A stretch of 64,000 nt of DNA from Nemophila menziesii (Eukaryota; Streptophyta; Magnoliopsida; Boraginales; Hydrophyllaceae): positions 23,073,499-23,137,498 of the forward strand of contig JARWIR010000016.1 in NCBI GenBank assembly GCA_029959085.1, in the 5' to 3' direction. Shown piece after piece: positions 23,351-34,968 of the stretch. The notes under the pieces were generated by a model. It was not told the DNA's origin, did no database searches, and was given only the letters and a program-made list of their open reading frames with translations. The first letter of the stretch is position 1; every line of letters begins with the position of its first letter. The position numbers and the translations under genes are program-made.

Positions 23351-24009
23351 CGTATTATTACTATGTGAAATTCGGATTGATTACAATATGATATGAATAT
23401 CGTACTATATAAAAAACATAAATAAATGTGTAACTACTAAATTAAACTGTTGCAAAACTCAATCTGCAGCACAACTAACCGTATCAGTTGTCTGCTTCAT
23501 CATAAATAGTTTTTACACGCTATAACTTTATTGAAGAATATCCACCAATAATTAAATAATTCATAACAAAATTGGATTGAAGATTATCATTATGTTGGGC
23601 AGACTCAAGCTTTGAACTTTTACAAAAAAACACTAATATTCGGTTCAGGGCTCATGTTTGCATATAATTTTTGTTTTTGTTTTAATTACATTAAAATATT
23701 GGAAACCATTACATAACTCAAATACGCTTCGATCCGAGGATTAATATATTAATCTTGCACTAGAAAACAATCCCATTCCCAAGTGATTGCGATTAGCTTA
23801 ACATTCCTTTTAACCCAATAATAAGCTGGAAAATATTAATATTATTGGCCAAGAAAGATACAGAAACCAATTAAGCGACACGGGAGAACAAGCAAAATCA
23901 GTAAAGAGTAGTTTCCCAAGTTCAATACACAAATAACATCACATCCACGAAGCATACAAAAAAACTTCAGCAAAATGCAATTTCTTGACAGTTTCCAAAA
24001 TACATCCAA
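23351..24009. other. AT-rich spacer
   Basis: No coding or structural feature is recognised. The right-hand part may be the former 3' flank of the STEEP1-like pseudogene. Confidence 0.5.
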
Positions 24010-24624
24010 TTAAGAAAATTTGATGAGGAGGTGGGGCCCACACCCCTCCTCTGAATGAGGGATTAAACTAGTTTCAAGTTTGTCAGCTTTTAATAGTTTC
24101 TCATACACCTGTCTACTACTCAAACAAGTTGCAGGTGCTGCTACAGTCACTTGAACATCATTAGAATTTACATTTATAGTTGCAGAGCGTTGAGCGCAAG
24201 ATGCTTCGTCTTATCCAATATATATATGATTTATCGATTTTCCCTTTCCGCGTTTTCTGCAATTGTGTATCTATAAACGTACTTCAGAATGGAGATTTGA
24301 CATTATTACACAATACTAACTATATATTAATATAATGTTCCATTTACTATTAATGTTTGTGTTAAATTATGCAATTTGCTAAGTTCTTCATGTTACTTTA
24401 TGAACACAAGTGTTTACCCACCCATTCACCAGCGTGAGTAAACACTCAAGCTATCACAGATTTATAATGAGTCCACCAAGTGAGGTGAGACTCAGTACCG
24501 ATTTCCAAACACTAATTTTTATTATGCAAATGAAATCTAAACGGAAAAGACCTGTGATAAGGACATGGAAGTTGCAGCACTTGCAATAGTAGACGAGGAG
24601 ATCAGATTTGGTTCTCTTTGGCAT
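24010..24624 (-). pseudogene. STEEP1 / CXorf56 (UPF0428) homologue, truncated
   Basis: Two pieces of one conserved eukaryotic protein are visible. The first (24624-24552) begins with ATG and encodes MPKRTKSDLLVYYCKCCNF then HVLIT, the N terminus of the family (MPKRT..., YYCKHCGSHVLIT), ending at a GT donor. The second (24256-24010) follows a TTGCAG acceptor, starts KRGKGKS and continues with AQRSATINVNSNDVQVTVAA and SSRQVYEKLLKADK, the C-terminal signature [20 protein letters not shown] ... ARQVYEKLL. Between KRGKGK and AQRSAT about 100 residues are missing, including the second CxxC pair, and an in-frame TAA lies at 24213-24211. STEEP1 in animals aids STING trafficking; plant copies are uncharacterised. 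With the core missing this cannot be functional. Confidence 0.8.
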
Positions 24625-24636
24625 TAATTCAAACAC

Positions 24637-25199
24637 CTTCTCTGCTACTACACTTTACCTTCTTGTTTCTTGCGCTGACCAATACAATTGCGAATTCACA
24701 TCTTTGCATTTTAGGGCGTTATGTTTCACTTTAGGTTTTTTGTAAGGATAAATCCTTGTTTCTCTTAGTCCTTGGTGAGTGTACTAGAATAAGTAAGCCT
24801 TATAAACCATTTGTAATAACGTGTATACACAGCATAATTAAATAATACATAATTCTATACAACTTCTTCTAAACACAAAGATATGTTCACCTATTTTCTA
24901 ATATAACAAATGACTAACGATGCAATTTACCTTCATAAATTCACTTAAAATAAACTTTTAAAATAATAACTTTGACCTCTCCATTTGTGTATCATCCCCA
25001 ACAGAATCTTAAACTTGCTTGATATTAAATCCATTTGAAGCACCAAAACCAATTATACAACAGAAAACTAGAAAACAACACCTTAACAATCCTATAAACA
25101 TAACAAAGATAAGAATACTAGGAGTGTAAAATATTTCATAAACACAAAATAAAAGTGATCTACAATACACCAACGCAAAACCATGGACACAAGACATCC
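24637..25199. other. Spacer and 3' flank of the TMEM230-like gene
   Basis: Nothing coding is recognised. The part next to 25200 is probably the 3' UTR of the neighbouring minus-strand gene. Confidence 0.45.
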
Positions 25200-25629
25200 T
25201 CAGTAATCAGGGATTAAAGCAAATCGGTACCCCTGAGCACCTCTCCAAGAGTAATAAGCAATTCGAGTCTCGTAAAAACCTGCAATTCATTCATTCATTC
25301 ATTCAAATCAGTCTAGAAACTTCCAAAGCTTGGCAAAGGATATATCGAAACTTACCAGGGAGAAATGTAAGAACACCGAGGGCTAAAAGACCATACGCTT
25401 GGGAATTATCTCCTCCCATATGACCAGTGAAAATGAAAATAGATAACAAGTTAAGAACACAACCAAGAGAGAGTAAGAAAACTGCTAAAGCAACTGATTT
25501 CCAAGGAATTCTATCGATTGAGCTTGGTGAATAATCAAAACGTGGGTCTGGACGCCTTCCCAAAGAGACATTATAATCATCATCATCATCAACAGCAACA
25601 CGATTATATCGCACGTTACGCCTAGACAT
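25200..25629 (-). CDS. TMEM230-family (DUF872) small membrane protein, two exons
   Basis: Exon 1 is 25629-25356, exon 2 is 25279-25200, and the 76-base intron has GTAAG and GCAG ends. The splice joins without frame change to give 117 residues. The N-terminal half is hydrophilic with a run of aspartates (VAVDDDDDYN) and the motif DPRFDY. IDRIPWKS then leads into the first membrane helix (about 47-68), followed by GHMGGDNSQAYGLLALG and a second helix ending LTFLPG. Exon 2 supplies the strongly conserved tail GFYETRIAYYSWRGAQGY and RFALIPDY. The family acts in trafficking of Golgi, endosomal and recycling vesicles in animals; its plant role is little known. The open frame runs on past the splice donor to 25303, but that unspliced version lacks the conserved tail, so the spliced form is the right one. 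No defect is seen. Confidence 0.93.
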
Positions 25630-26501
25630 ACCTATACTCTCTGATTCAAAACAAAAGTAGTGCTTAGATTAGAATTAAATAATGTTCTAGAAACACCTCC
25701 ATTTCCTAATAAGATTTTGATTGATAATTAAGTGATTATAATTATGCATCAAATTACACAAAAATAGAGCAAAATTAAATCGAGACAGTGGCTAGATCCT
25801 AACAGAAGATAAACACTAGTACAGACCAACACAAATTAAACTACACCGGGGAAAAGCCCCATAAATAGCTACAAGATAAAATGGAGGTGGATCTTGTAAA
25901 TAATTTATATGGTATAAAGATTGATTTAAGAGAATTGTTATGGATCTTACCAAGAATAATCTTCAAGTGGTGGGGATCGTAGAGGTTCTCTTTTCTTTAC
26001 TAAAATGATATGCCAGCGTGTCTATGAAAATAGTAAAACACAAAAATACACGTGCTTTAACTTTTGGAGGGTAGATAAAGTAGGCTTGGGGAAAAAGAAT
26101 GTACTACTAGGCAAGGTAACGCTTTGTTACCTGCCAAAAAATTTATAACCACCGTAACAATTTATAAAAATATAAATGTATTAAATTAAAAATATATAAA
26201 AATTATATTGATCTTTAAGTAAAGAGATGAAAGATTCTAGTGGTCATGTTTTATTAAATTAAAAAACTTTGTTTTTGTAAAATAATCCTAAGAGTTTTTA
26301 TTTTTTAAATTTTTCCATCCAATATTGAATGATCCTACACCAATCATATTAATACACCTAACCCAAGTTTTAAACTTACAAAAGTAACTAACTTATTAAT
26401 CTAATAACATGTGTTTGTTATAATAATCAATGGTTGCGATGTGAATATTGGACCATCCAATATTGGACAGAAGTCTTACCCTTTTTTTAGTAGATTTTAA
26501 G
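25630..26501 (-). promoter_or_regulatory. Upstream region of the TMEM230-like gene with G-box
   Basis: AT-rich, without another gene. A CACGTG palindrome in the context ACACGTGC, which is also an ABRE-like core, lies at 26049-26054, about 420 bases before the start codon. Transcription start and leader introns cannot be placed. AT-rich filler extends to the LINE target duplication at 26502. Confidence 0.35.
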
Positions 26502-26516
26502 AGACTCAAAGTAGAC

Positions 26517-29500
26517 CGTCTCTTTCTCTAAAAATTTTCTCTCAAAAAAAAAATCGATAGCCTATAAAAAATTTCTGCAAAATATTTTTGTTCATCTTCT
26601 TATTTTCTTGTTTCTTTTCTGTTTTTCTATTTTATAATCTCCACTTTTGTTAGTAGACGATCTAATTAACTTGCAATCAATGAATTTCTCACTTCAATTG
26701 CTGTTTTTTCTTTTTATCCCCCTCATCCGCTACCTCTTTGAAATTGATCGAGGCCCACCCATGCAGCTACTTGTAAGAGATCAATTATATTACTTGAACA
26801 AATGGGTTATCAATTTGGATATGCTTTTATCTATTTGGATTGTTATTATATCTATGCAAAGACTTTTCCTCTTCATCTAATTCAGAATTGCTGGTTTTAT
26901 ACTGCTCTTTTTATTTAATTTTTCTATATTGATTTGTTGAATCAGATTAGTATCTGGGATCTTATTTTAATTACTTCGAGAAGTTATTATGGTAATTTTC
27001 GGCCAATTATTGTTCCTAGTCTAATGCATGGTGCTTTGATGGCTAGAATGGGTTGTATTGAAGCGACGAATCCTTATTATGCAGAATGTTTGCTTTCGCT
27101 TCTAATCTATAATGATTATTATAACAATGGCTTCAGTTCTTTAATTCTGATCATTAAAATGGTTTTCCTTCCCCTTAGTCTTCAATTCATCATCATTATT
27201 ATGGTTTTTTCACAATTCAATTATGACTCAAGACCGAAAAGAACTCAACACCCTTCTCCTTGGCTTTTCGGAGAGTTCATGAATGATCATTCTCCTCTTG
27301 TACACATGCAATCACTAAGTCATATGGGATCTAGCTTAATCAAGGTGAGTGGCTCCTTTAATGTTTCTAGTTACTTGATCAATATTGGTTTTGAACACAT
27401 GCATAAGGTTTGGAATCCCTTTATTTCTTTGAACTACCTTACCCAAACGATTGTTATGAATAATCTGGGATATATTCTTCCCATCTTATCTGAAGATCCT
27501 CAGCTTAAATATAATAGTTTCTTAGAGCTTCGTCTAATAAGACTTCTCTGTTGTGGGGTGATTTTGATTACGCATGTACTTTTGGACCCCATTCTCTTCC
27601 AAATCTATCATACTAATGTGATAACCCAGTATTGTATATGTATCTTATTTGGTTTGATCAAATTACTTCTTCATTATGGAACTATTTCTTCTACAAGGAA
27701 GTTAATGAACATAGTTGTCTTCTTATCGGAGATTTTGCTTATGCGACTTTTGGTTTTGTTCAATTCTATGCTGCTTTATTGGATTTCAGCTTCATTCCCG
27801 GTGAAGCATAAATGAATGTAAAAATGGTTTTTTGTAAGGGTGATGATTGCCAAGGTCACCTCGATGGTTATTCTAGTGAGGAATCCTCTTCTGATGAGGC
27901 TACAAGTACACAGGGGGGATCCCGTGATGGAAAGTGGGCCTACTTTTGCTCAAGTGGATGACGACCTATCCCATAATAGGGTCGGGTTCAATGGATAGTG
28001 TGCTTGTGTAGAATTGTCGAGGAGCGAGGGCACCTTCAACAAAGAGTATGTTTAAGTCCCTAGTTTCGAAATTTCATATTTCTATCGTTTGTCTTTTAGA
28101 ATCTAAATTAAGGTCTAGTAAGTTGTCTTCTTGTACGAACTTTAAAGGTTTTGGTAATTCACACATAGTCGAACCCAGGGGAAGATCTTATATGTCTGGG
28201 GGGATTCTACTGTTGTGGAACGATTCCGTTAAGTTTAGGGTCATAAACTCTTCATCTTCTTTTGTAATCGCTGAAATTATGGAATCGAATAAAGACATTT
28301 GGTTTTGGTTTGTGTTTATGCTCCAACATGTGAGAATGAAAGAAACAAACTATGGAAATCTCTTACAAATTGGCATTCAAAAGTGGATGCCCCAACTTTA
28401 TTCATTGGTGATTTCAATGACATCTCACGAACATCGGAGAAAATGGGGAAAAGAGGATCAAATTTTGACAAGATCATAAAATTTAATAACTTTATTAATC
28501 AAAACAGTTTGATTGACCTTCCTAGCAAATGATGCTTTTATACGTGGTCGAATAAACGCAAAGGTGAAGAAAATGTTAAAGGATCGTGGCCTTGCTTCTT
28601 TATCTTGGTGTGAAAAATTTCCAAATGCTTCTATTCAAGTACCACCGGCGATTGGTTCCGACCATTCCCCACTCATTCTTTCCATGGATACACCATAATC
28701 AAGATTTGAGAAATATTTTATGTTTGAATCTAGATGGCTGAAAAATGATAAATGTAAGGACTTTACTAGCAAAACATGGATGTGACAAGGTAATGCTCTT
28801 TCCATCAAAGACTTTTGTGCTAAAAGAGATGCGCTTTTTTTTAGCTCTTACGGGATGGAGTAAACCGAATTTTTGTAATAATCGAAAACTCATTGACAAA
28901 TACCAAAGAGAACTAACTGAACTTCAAGATGATCAAGCCATAGAGGATAATTGGATGAAAGAGAAAGAAATATATGGAAAATTAGAAGAAGCATGGAGAC
29001 AAGAAGAACTGTATTGGGCAAATAGAGCAAGAGATCAATGGATTAAGAAAGGAGATAAAAACACGAAGTACTTTCATGTCAGAATACTCTTTAGAAGAAA
29101 ATTAAATAAGATCAGCGCTACTAAAATTATAAAGGCTCTTGGACGGAAGATGAAGCGGAAATAAAAGATATTATTTGCGAGTATTATATGAATCTTTTTA
29201 CGGATAAATCTAATGCATTAGAAGCAGATATTGCTCAGTATATACCTAATAAGGTCTTTGATAAGATTAATGAGGAAATTACCAAGCTTCCAGATATTGA
29301 TGAAATTAAAAAAGCGGTTTTTGACATGTCCGGGTCCAAAGCTCCGGGACCAGACGGTTTGCCTGGTAATTTTTATCAAGAAAACTAGGATATTCTCAAA
29401 GATGATATTTTTACGATCGTTATCAATTTCTTTAAGAATAATACTCATCTCAACGGTTTAAATGATACACTGATTACACTTATTCCAAAAGGAGATCATC

Positions 29501-32156
29501 AGGAATCAGTTGCGGATTATAGACCTATTGCTTGTATCAATTTTTGTTATAAAATCATTTCGAAGATTCTTGCTAATAGATTACATCCATTTATGGATAA
29601 TCTTATATCGCCTACTCAATCAGCTTTCATTAAAGGAAGAAGTATTCAAGACAATATTTTAATTGCGCAAGAAGTCTCTTTCTACCTCAAAAATAAAAGA
29701 AATTCAAATAGACACGTTGCAGCGGTTAAAATTGACATGGCTAAAGCTTATGACCAAGTCAACTGGGACTTTATGGTTCAATCACTCAAAGCTATTGGAT
29801 TCTGTGATAAATGGGTTAGATGGATCTATAATTGTATATCCTCGGTCTCTTTCCAAATTAAAGTCAACGGTCAAAGGCTTAATAAATTTACACCGACTAG
29901 AGGAATTCGGCAAGGAGATCCCCTATCTCCACTTTTATTCTCACTACTAACTGAGAGTCTTATTGGCCTGATTAATTTTCAATGTCCGGAAGATAATATC
30001 AAAGGCATCAAAATCACTAGAAATTGCCCAAGTCTTACGCATCTACTTTTTGCTGATGACGCATTATTTTTCATTAATATTGATAATAAGGAAATTGAAG
30101 CCTTTAAAGATACTATTGCTCTATTTTGTCAAGCCTCTGGTCAGCGGATTAACTTTCAAAAATCATCAATTCTGTTTAGTAAAGGAACTCCGGGGCATGT
30201 TTGTGAAGATGTAGCAAAGAGTCTAAATGTGACAAGAACATCAGCTTTTGGAAAGTATTTGGGTATACCCTTCTCTCTTAAACGAGCTAAATCAGAGAAC
30301 TTAAATTATATTAAAGACAAGTTACTTAGCAAATCCTCTAGCTACTTTGCTAATATTTTGTCCGATGGAGGCAAAGAGGTCCTTATAAAAGCGGTTCTTC
30401 AAGCGATACCAAATTATTCTATGTCTATATTCGAATTCCCTAACACACTATGCAAAAAACTATCCGGAATTGTTGCAAATTTATGGTGGGACTCTAACAC
30501 TAAGAAAAGAATTCATTGGATCAAATAGAAGAAAATTGTTAGAGCCAAACATATTGGAGGGATTGGATTCAAGGATTTTCAGAAAATGAATATGGCCCTC
30601 TTAGCTAAACAAGCTTGGAGAATTTTGAATAACCCAGACTTTTTAGTGGCTAAAGTATTGAAAGGCATATAGTACCCATTTGATAATCTTCTCAACACCA
30701 AACTACCTAAGAAAAGATCATGGAGTTGGGCAAGTATTTATAAAGGATTACAGTTTATCAAACAACACTCAATCTGGAGGATTGGAAATGGTTTAAGTTT
30801 TAATATATGGAGTCAAAACTGGATTGGTAATAATATTAATTTGGAGAGGCCAAGTGGATGTGAAGTGGAGGTAGTTGCTCAACTCTTTAATGAGGATATG
30901 ACGGCTTGGAATATGGAACTCCTTAGACAACTTTTCCCGCATAACATTGTTAGTGATATCTGTAGAATTCCTATTATACTTCTTAAGGAGGAAGATAAGA
31001 TAATTTGGCCTTTCTCGAAGGATGGAGTGTATAGTACAAAATCAGGTTATCATAAAATGGTGGATAAGGAAATACAAAATGAAGCACAAACATCAGGTCA
31101 AGGTAAACATGAGAATAGTAGCCTTTGGAATATTATTTGGAAATCAAATGTTATGAATAAGATAAGTCCTTGGGATGGAAAGTATGCAATGGAGCTTTAC
31201 CTACCAAACGTAACCTTAAGGTCAGAAAATGTATAAAAGATGATATCTGCGAATGGTGTGACTTGACAAGGAAGATATTGAACACCTCTTCATAAAGTGT
31301 CCTTTACGTATGGTGATATGGGATAATTAAAGGCTACAAATGCATATTGATAAAGAGAGAAAATATCACTTAGGAGATTGGTTATTGTAAATGCGTAAAA
31401 AATATACGAAGAATGGATGGGACCAAAATGAATTTACGGCCTATTTTTTACTCACTATTTGGAACATATGGAAAGCGAAAATGAAGGGATTTCATGAAAA
31501 TACACCATGGATTACCAAAGATATTCTACTAAAAATTCACTCAGCCATGAACGACCTCTTTAATATGAAGAATACGGAGAAAGGATTTCAAGATGATAAT
31601 AATGCAAGAGATAAAGAGAATAAGGAAATTGAGCTAGAGAATAATCTGATATTAACAGATGACTCAGACTTTATCTTTATGAGTGATGCATCTTTTAAAA
31701 AAGAATATGAACCATCGGGAGTAGCAGCTATCGCAATTGATAAGGAAGGAAAACTCACTCACAAGGTCATCTCCAGATCTCTCGTTAGAAGTCCGATTGA
31801 AGGTGAATGCTGGGCGGCCCTTCTGGCGATGAGAAAGGCCGTTGTTTGTAATTTACGGAGTGTTTCATTTTACTCTGATAACCTTGAACTTGTTCGAGGT
31901 ATTTATAAATGCACATGTCTTCGATGGCAAATTTACCCTTTCATTGCCGAAATGAGGAGCTGGCTTCTGAAATTTCCATCTTGGAAAGTTAAATACGTTA
32001 GCAGAAAACTTAATAATGTTACGGACCTCGCAGCAAAAAGCGCTAGACGTAATATCGATTTCTCTGCATGGAAGAATGGATCTTTACGTGATTTCTATAT
32101 TTTCCTTAAGTCTCTGTATAAACGTTCGTGATTAATATATTTTATTTGGAAAAAAA
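26517..32156 (+). mobile_element. Near full-length L1-type LINE with target-site duplication
   Basis: The element ends in an A-rich tail at about 32149-32156, and a 15-base duplication AGACTCAAARWAGAC, differing at two positions, lies at 26502-26516 and 32157-32171. The 5.6-kb length and a pyrimidine-rich 5' start (CGTCTCTTTCTCT) suggest a full-length copy. From 26640 to 27960 is the expected ORF1 region, now broken; its last part (27508-27960) has protein-like composition in one frame (GDFAYATFGFVQFYAALLDF; SSEESSSDEATSTQGG). No CCHC knuckle is recognised. ORF2 follows from 27992. Confidence 0.85.
27992..32131 (+). pseudogene. LINE ORF2: endonuclease, reverse transcriptase, RNase H (broken)
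   Basis: ORF2 begins ATGGATAGTGTGCTTGTG; the next codon, normally Trp of the WNCRGA motif, is TAG. Endonuclease residues follow with a frame change near 28300 (LLESKLRSSKL; SGGILLLWND; YAPTCENERN; GDFNDI; SDHSPLI near 28665). The reverse transcriptase runs 29190-30528 with SKAPGPDGLPGNF, KIDMAKAYDQVNWD, RGIRQGDPLSPLLF and an intact HLLFADDALFF. A TAG at 29388 and another near 30529 break the frame. The zinc-binding module follows (30590-31300), and then RNase H at 31640-32131 with its acidic residues (FMSDASFKKEYEPSG, GECWAALLAMRKA, YSDNLELVRG). Catalytic RT residues are intact, so this copy died fairly recently. Confidence 0.85.
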
Positions 32157-32171
32157 AGACTCAAAAAAGAC

Positions 32172-33527
32172 TATTCATGTCACCAATCATTTTCCTATTT
32201 CCAATATATTTATAAAAAATTAAATATTAACCCTAAACCTCCTATTTATCAATTTAGTTTCTACAGATTCAAAAAGCTTCCCTCACAAATTCATTATTCA
32301 AATTAAATATTTTAAAAAATAATAATAAATGCTTAGTTTGTCGGCCAACAACTACTCGTAAGGTATGATGTTCCATGGCTATCAATGTAGGGTTGTGAGG
32401 TATGAAGTTTCGAATAAACAATCATGGAAGCCATTATGAATTAGATTTTATTAAAGCTCGAGCTCGAGCGTTGATTCGTGGTTCAACATTGTAGGATTTA
32501 CTAGTTCGTGGAGGCTTCATGGATTTGCAGAGCAGGTTCAACAGCCATGGTGGGTTTCGTTTAAGCAACTCGAGATATGAAGTTCATATAGAACATGGTG
32601 GGCTCGAGCTGGTTTTAAGATAGAACAACTCCTATGAAGCTCCATTAAAGCTTCAAAAAACGGTATGTCCAACCATATTTTGTTCAATGAGATCTGGTGA
32701 TTTGTGTTCGAGAATGGTGCGTCAAACCATGTTTCCTTCGATGAGATATGCTCTATTAATAAATGTATTTAGTCAACAGGGTTAGAAAAAAATAAAAATC
32801 GAACTAAGTAAATGCAAAATGTGCATCTCGGAAAATGCATATTGTGCAATGTCCAATGTGCAACTTGAAATGTACACTATGCATCTTGAAAAGTGGTTGC
32901 TCCACCACGAGTAATGAAGGAAGCTGGACATTTTGCATTGTGAACAGTGTTTCCTGGGTGATAGCTCGGCGGTGCCTCCACTACAACCAATGTCAGAAGT
33001 TGCATGGTGTGCATCGTGAACCGTGTACATCCAGACTCCAGCGTGTTTAAATTTTTAAATGAAAAGTGAATAGTATTTTTTACATGCAAGGATATTTTTG
33101 TCAACATGTGACAACCATTAGATGGAGGTAGTATAATTTTTTTTATATGTACTAGGGTATACCCCGTATCTAAAGATACGACAAAATACACACATATTTT
33201 TATTTTTATTAGAGTCTAGTAATTACAACCGTGTTTTACGTGTGCAGAGAGAGAAAAGAAAATGTGTGCATTGAACAAATACCTTTAAATTTTGCTGGTT
33301 TTGGAAAAGGCTTCACTGCTGGCGGTGATGATCAAAGCGCCCGTTTTTTCGCATTATATTATGAGGAAGACAACCCAAAAATTACAAGTGTAGAAAATAT
33401 CATTAAACTTATCTTATATATACTTTATTCGGTAAATTGTGCTCTTCAATTTGTGTGGATTACATTATTTTAGAGTTACTCTTGGAGTTAATTGCATAAT
33501 AGGTTTTTATAGTGTGCAAAAACTGAA
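32172..33527. other. Spacer with a possible exon fragment
   Basis: 32820-32900 is rich in repeated TGCAT/TGCA words. At 33240-33472 a plus-strand open frame after a GTGTGCAG acceptor-like site reads IPLNFAGFGKGFTAGGDDQS. The composition looks protein-like, but I do not recognise the family. No other gene feature is seen. Confidence 0.35.
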
Positions 33528-33690
33528 GAATAATGATATATACAACCCAAATATGCCACCCATGACGTGACGTGAATTGGTTGGCTATAAATCGTTAATC
33601 GGTTTATTTTCTTGATTAGATTAATGATTTATTGCTAAACCAATTCACGCTACATCATGAGTAATAATTAGGTGGTATATATCATTACTC
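33528..33690. mobile_element. Mutator-like MITE, GAGTAATG family (copy 3)
   Basis: Arms GARTAATGATATATAC and its complement, with a second complementary block TGACGTGAATTGGTT-like inside (internal repeats CACGTCA/TGACGTG). The 9-bp duplications AAAACTGAA (33519-33527) and AAAATTGAA (33691-33699) differ at one base. This copy is the same subfamily as the nested copy at 55575-57190. Confidence 0.85.
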
Positions 33691-33699
33691 AAAATTGAA

Positions 33700-34609
33700 A
33701 TAGGTCTCTATATTTTTTTGAGTTAATTGCACAATAATTCCATATATTATGCAAAAAATTCACTATAGGTCCTGACAGATTTTTTTAATAAAAGTAAATA
33801 ACTAAATAATCAAAATCTAAAAATGATAATTATTAAAAGCTAGGGACCAAAGTAAAAATTATGAAAATCTAGGAGACCGTAAGTAATAAGAGTCAATCAG
33901 GAGAAGACACTCACTTGTCATCTGGATGACTTAAAACATATTTAAGCCTCCACAATACTAATCGACATTGATATTTCTTGACAAAATTTTTGGAACTTTT
34001 CAAGTTCTATAATTAGCTTACCACATAGAAGAAGTGTTCGAACATTTCAAATCCTAATTCATAGTGATTTCAGAAGTGTCTATATATGTTGAAGATATTT
34101 TTTTTAACTCAAGATTAACAGGATTCCTATCATTTCTTACAAACAACAACATATATTGAACTATTCAACATTGTTAGAATACGTAGATTTCGAGTATTTT
34201 TTCTAGAAGCTACTGAAACGCCAGTAATACATATATCCAAAAATTAATTATCACACCATATCTTTGATACTACAAAGGTTGATAGTACATGAGTTTTATA
34301 CGGTTAACTTAGAAGATCTCAGATAATTTAGTCCAATAGAAAAATAGTCTATCTTTTTTTTTTTTGAATCTACCAGCACAAGCATTGCCAAAAAAGGTGT
34401 TTTTTTTTTTTTTTTTTTTTTGTTCAAATTTAGCCCAAAAAAGGTGTTTAAAGTTAGTATAGGATTTGACATCTTCAACCAACTGAATAAATATATGATT
34501 TGTTTCAGTCGAACAGTTCCTCCATCATCTTTCAATACAAAAAGATCTTTTATATCTCCTGCTTTAAAGAAATTTCTTTAAAGATGAGGATTCTTCAAAA
34601 TCATGTTGG
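33700..34609. other. AT-rich spacer with long T tracts
   Basis: Two T runs of about 10 and 21 bases occur near 34351 and 34400. Around them the segment AAAAAAGGTGTTT is repeated (34392-34405 and 34437-34450). No gene is recognised. Confidence 0.5.
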
Positions 34610-34968
34610 TTATGGATATAGTATATAGGCACCCGGTGTGCGTTAGTGAGTCGACGGGTCTTGATTAGAGAGGTAGTCATTAAGGTTTGAGCTTAATACA
34701 TTCGGCTTATGGTAAGTTAGCTTCTCAAGTTTACCCAGCAAGCTTAGTAGAGAAGAGTGTCCATAGAAGGCTTAGAAGAAGTGCCCATAGACGGCTTAGG
34801 AGAAGAGCTAAGCTTGCACGTGCAGAATAAAATGGGTGGCGGTCGAGAGACTCGAACCCAGGATCTCAAGGTCCGTGGAGCTCTGATACCATGTTAAATT
34901 GCCAACTCAACCAAAAGTCCGAACCATTAGGAGAAGACATTTTATTAATGAGATTTTATATCTCAACA
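34610..34968 (-). mobile_element. TRIM-like LTR retroelement fragment with tRNA-Met primer site
   Basis: On the minus strand a 77-bp sequence (34968-34892) starts TGTTGAGAT and ends TTTAACA, and is followed directly by TGGTATCAGAGC (34891-34880), the classic primer-binding site for initiator tRNA-Met. GGTTCGAGTCTC, a tRNA-like B-box string, follows at about 34860. A very short LTR followed by this primer site is typical of terminal-repeat retrotransposons in miniature. The body (34610-34880) has repeated words (AGAAGAGTGYCCATAGA, CTTAGRAGAAG). The second LTR was not found, so this is a fragment or a diverged copy. Confidence 0.5.

Noticed and set aside
25303..25355. Reading the TMEM230-like gene as a single-exon 108-residue protein
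   Set aside because: The end of that frame is intron sequence; splicing at 25356/25279 restores the conserved C terminus.
26934..27815. 293-codon plus-strand frame in the LINE
   Set aside because: Rich in Ile, Leu, Tyr and Phe as expected for AT-rich DNA read in a wrong frame; another frame there looks more protein-like.
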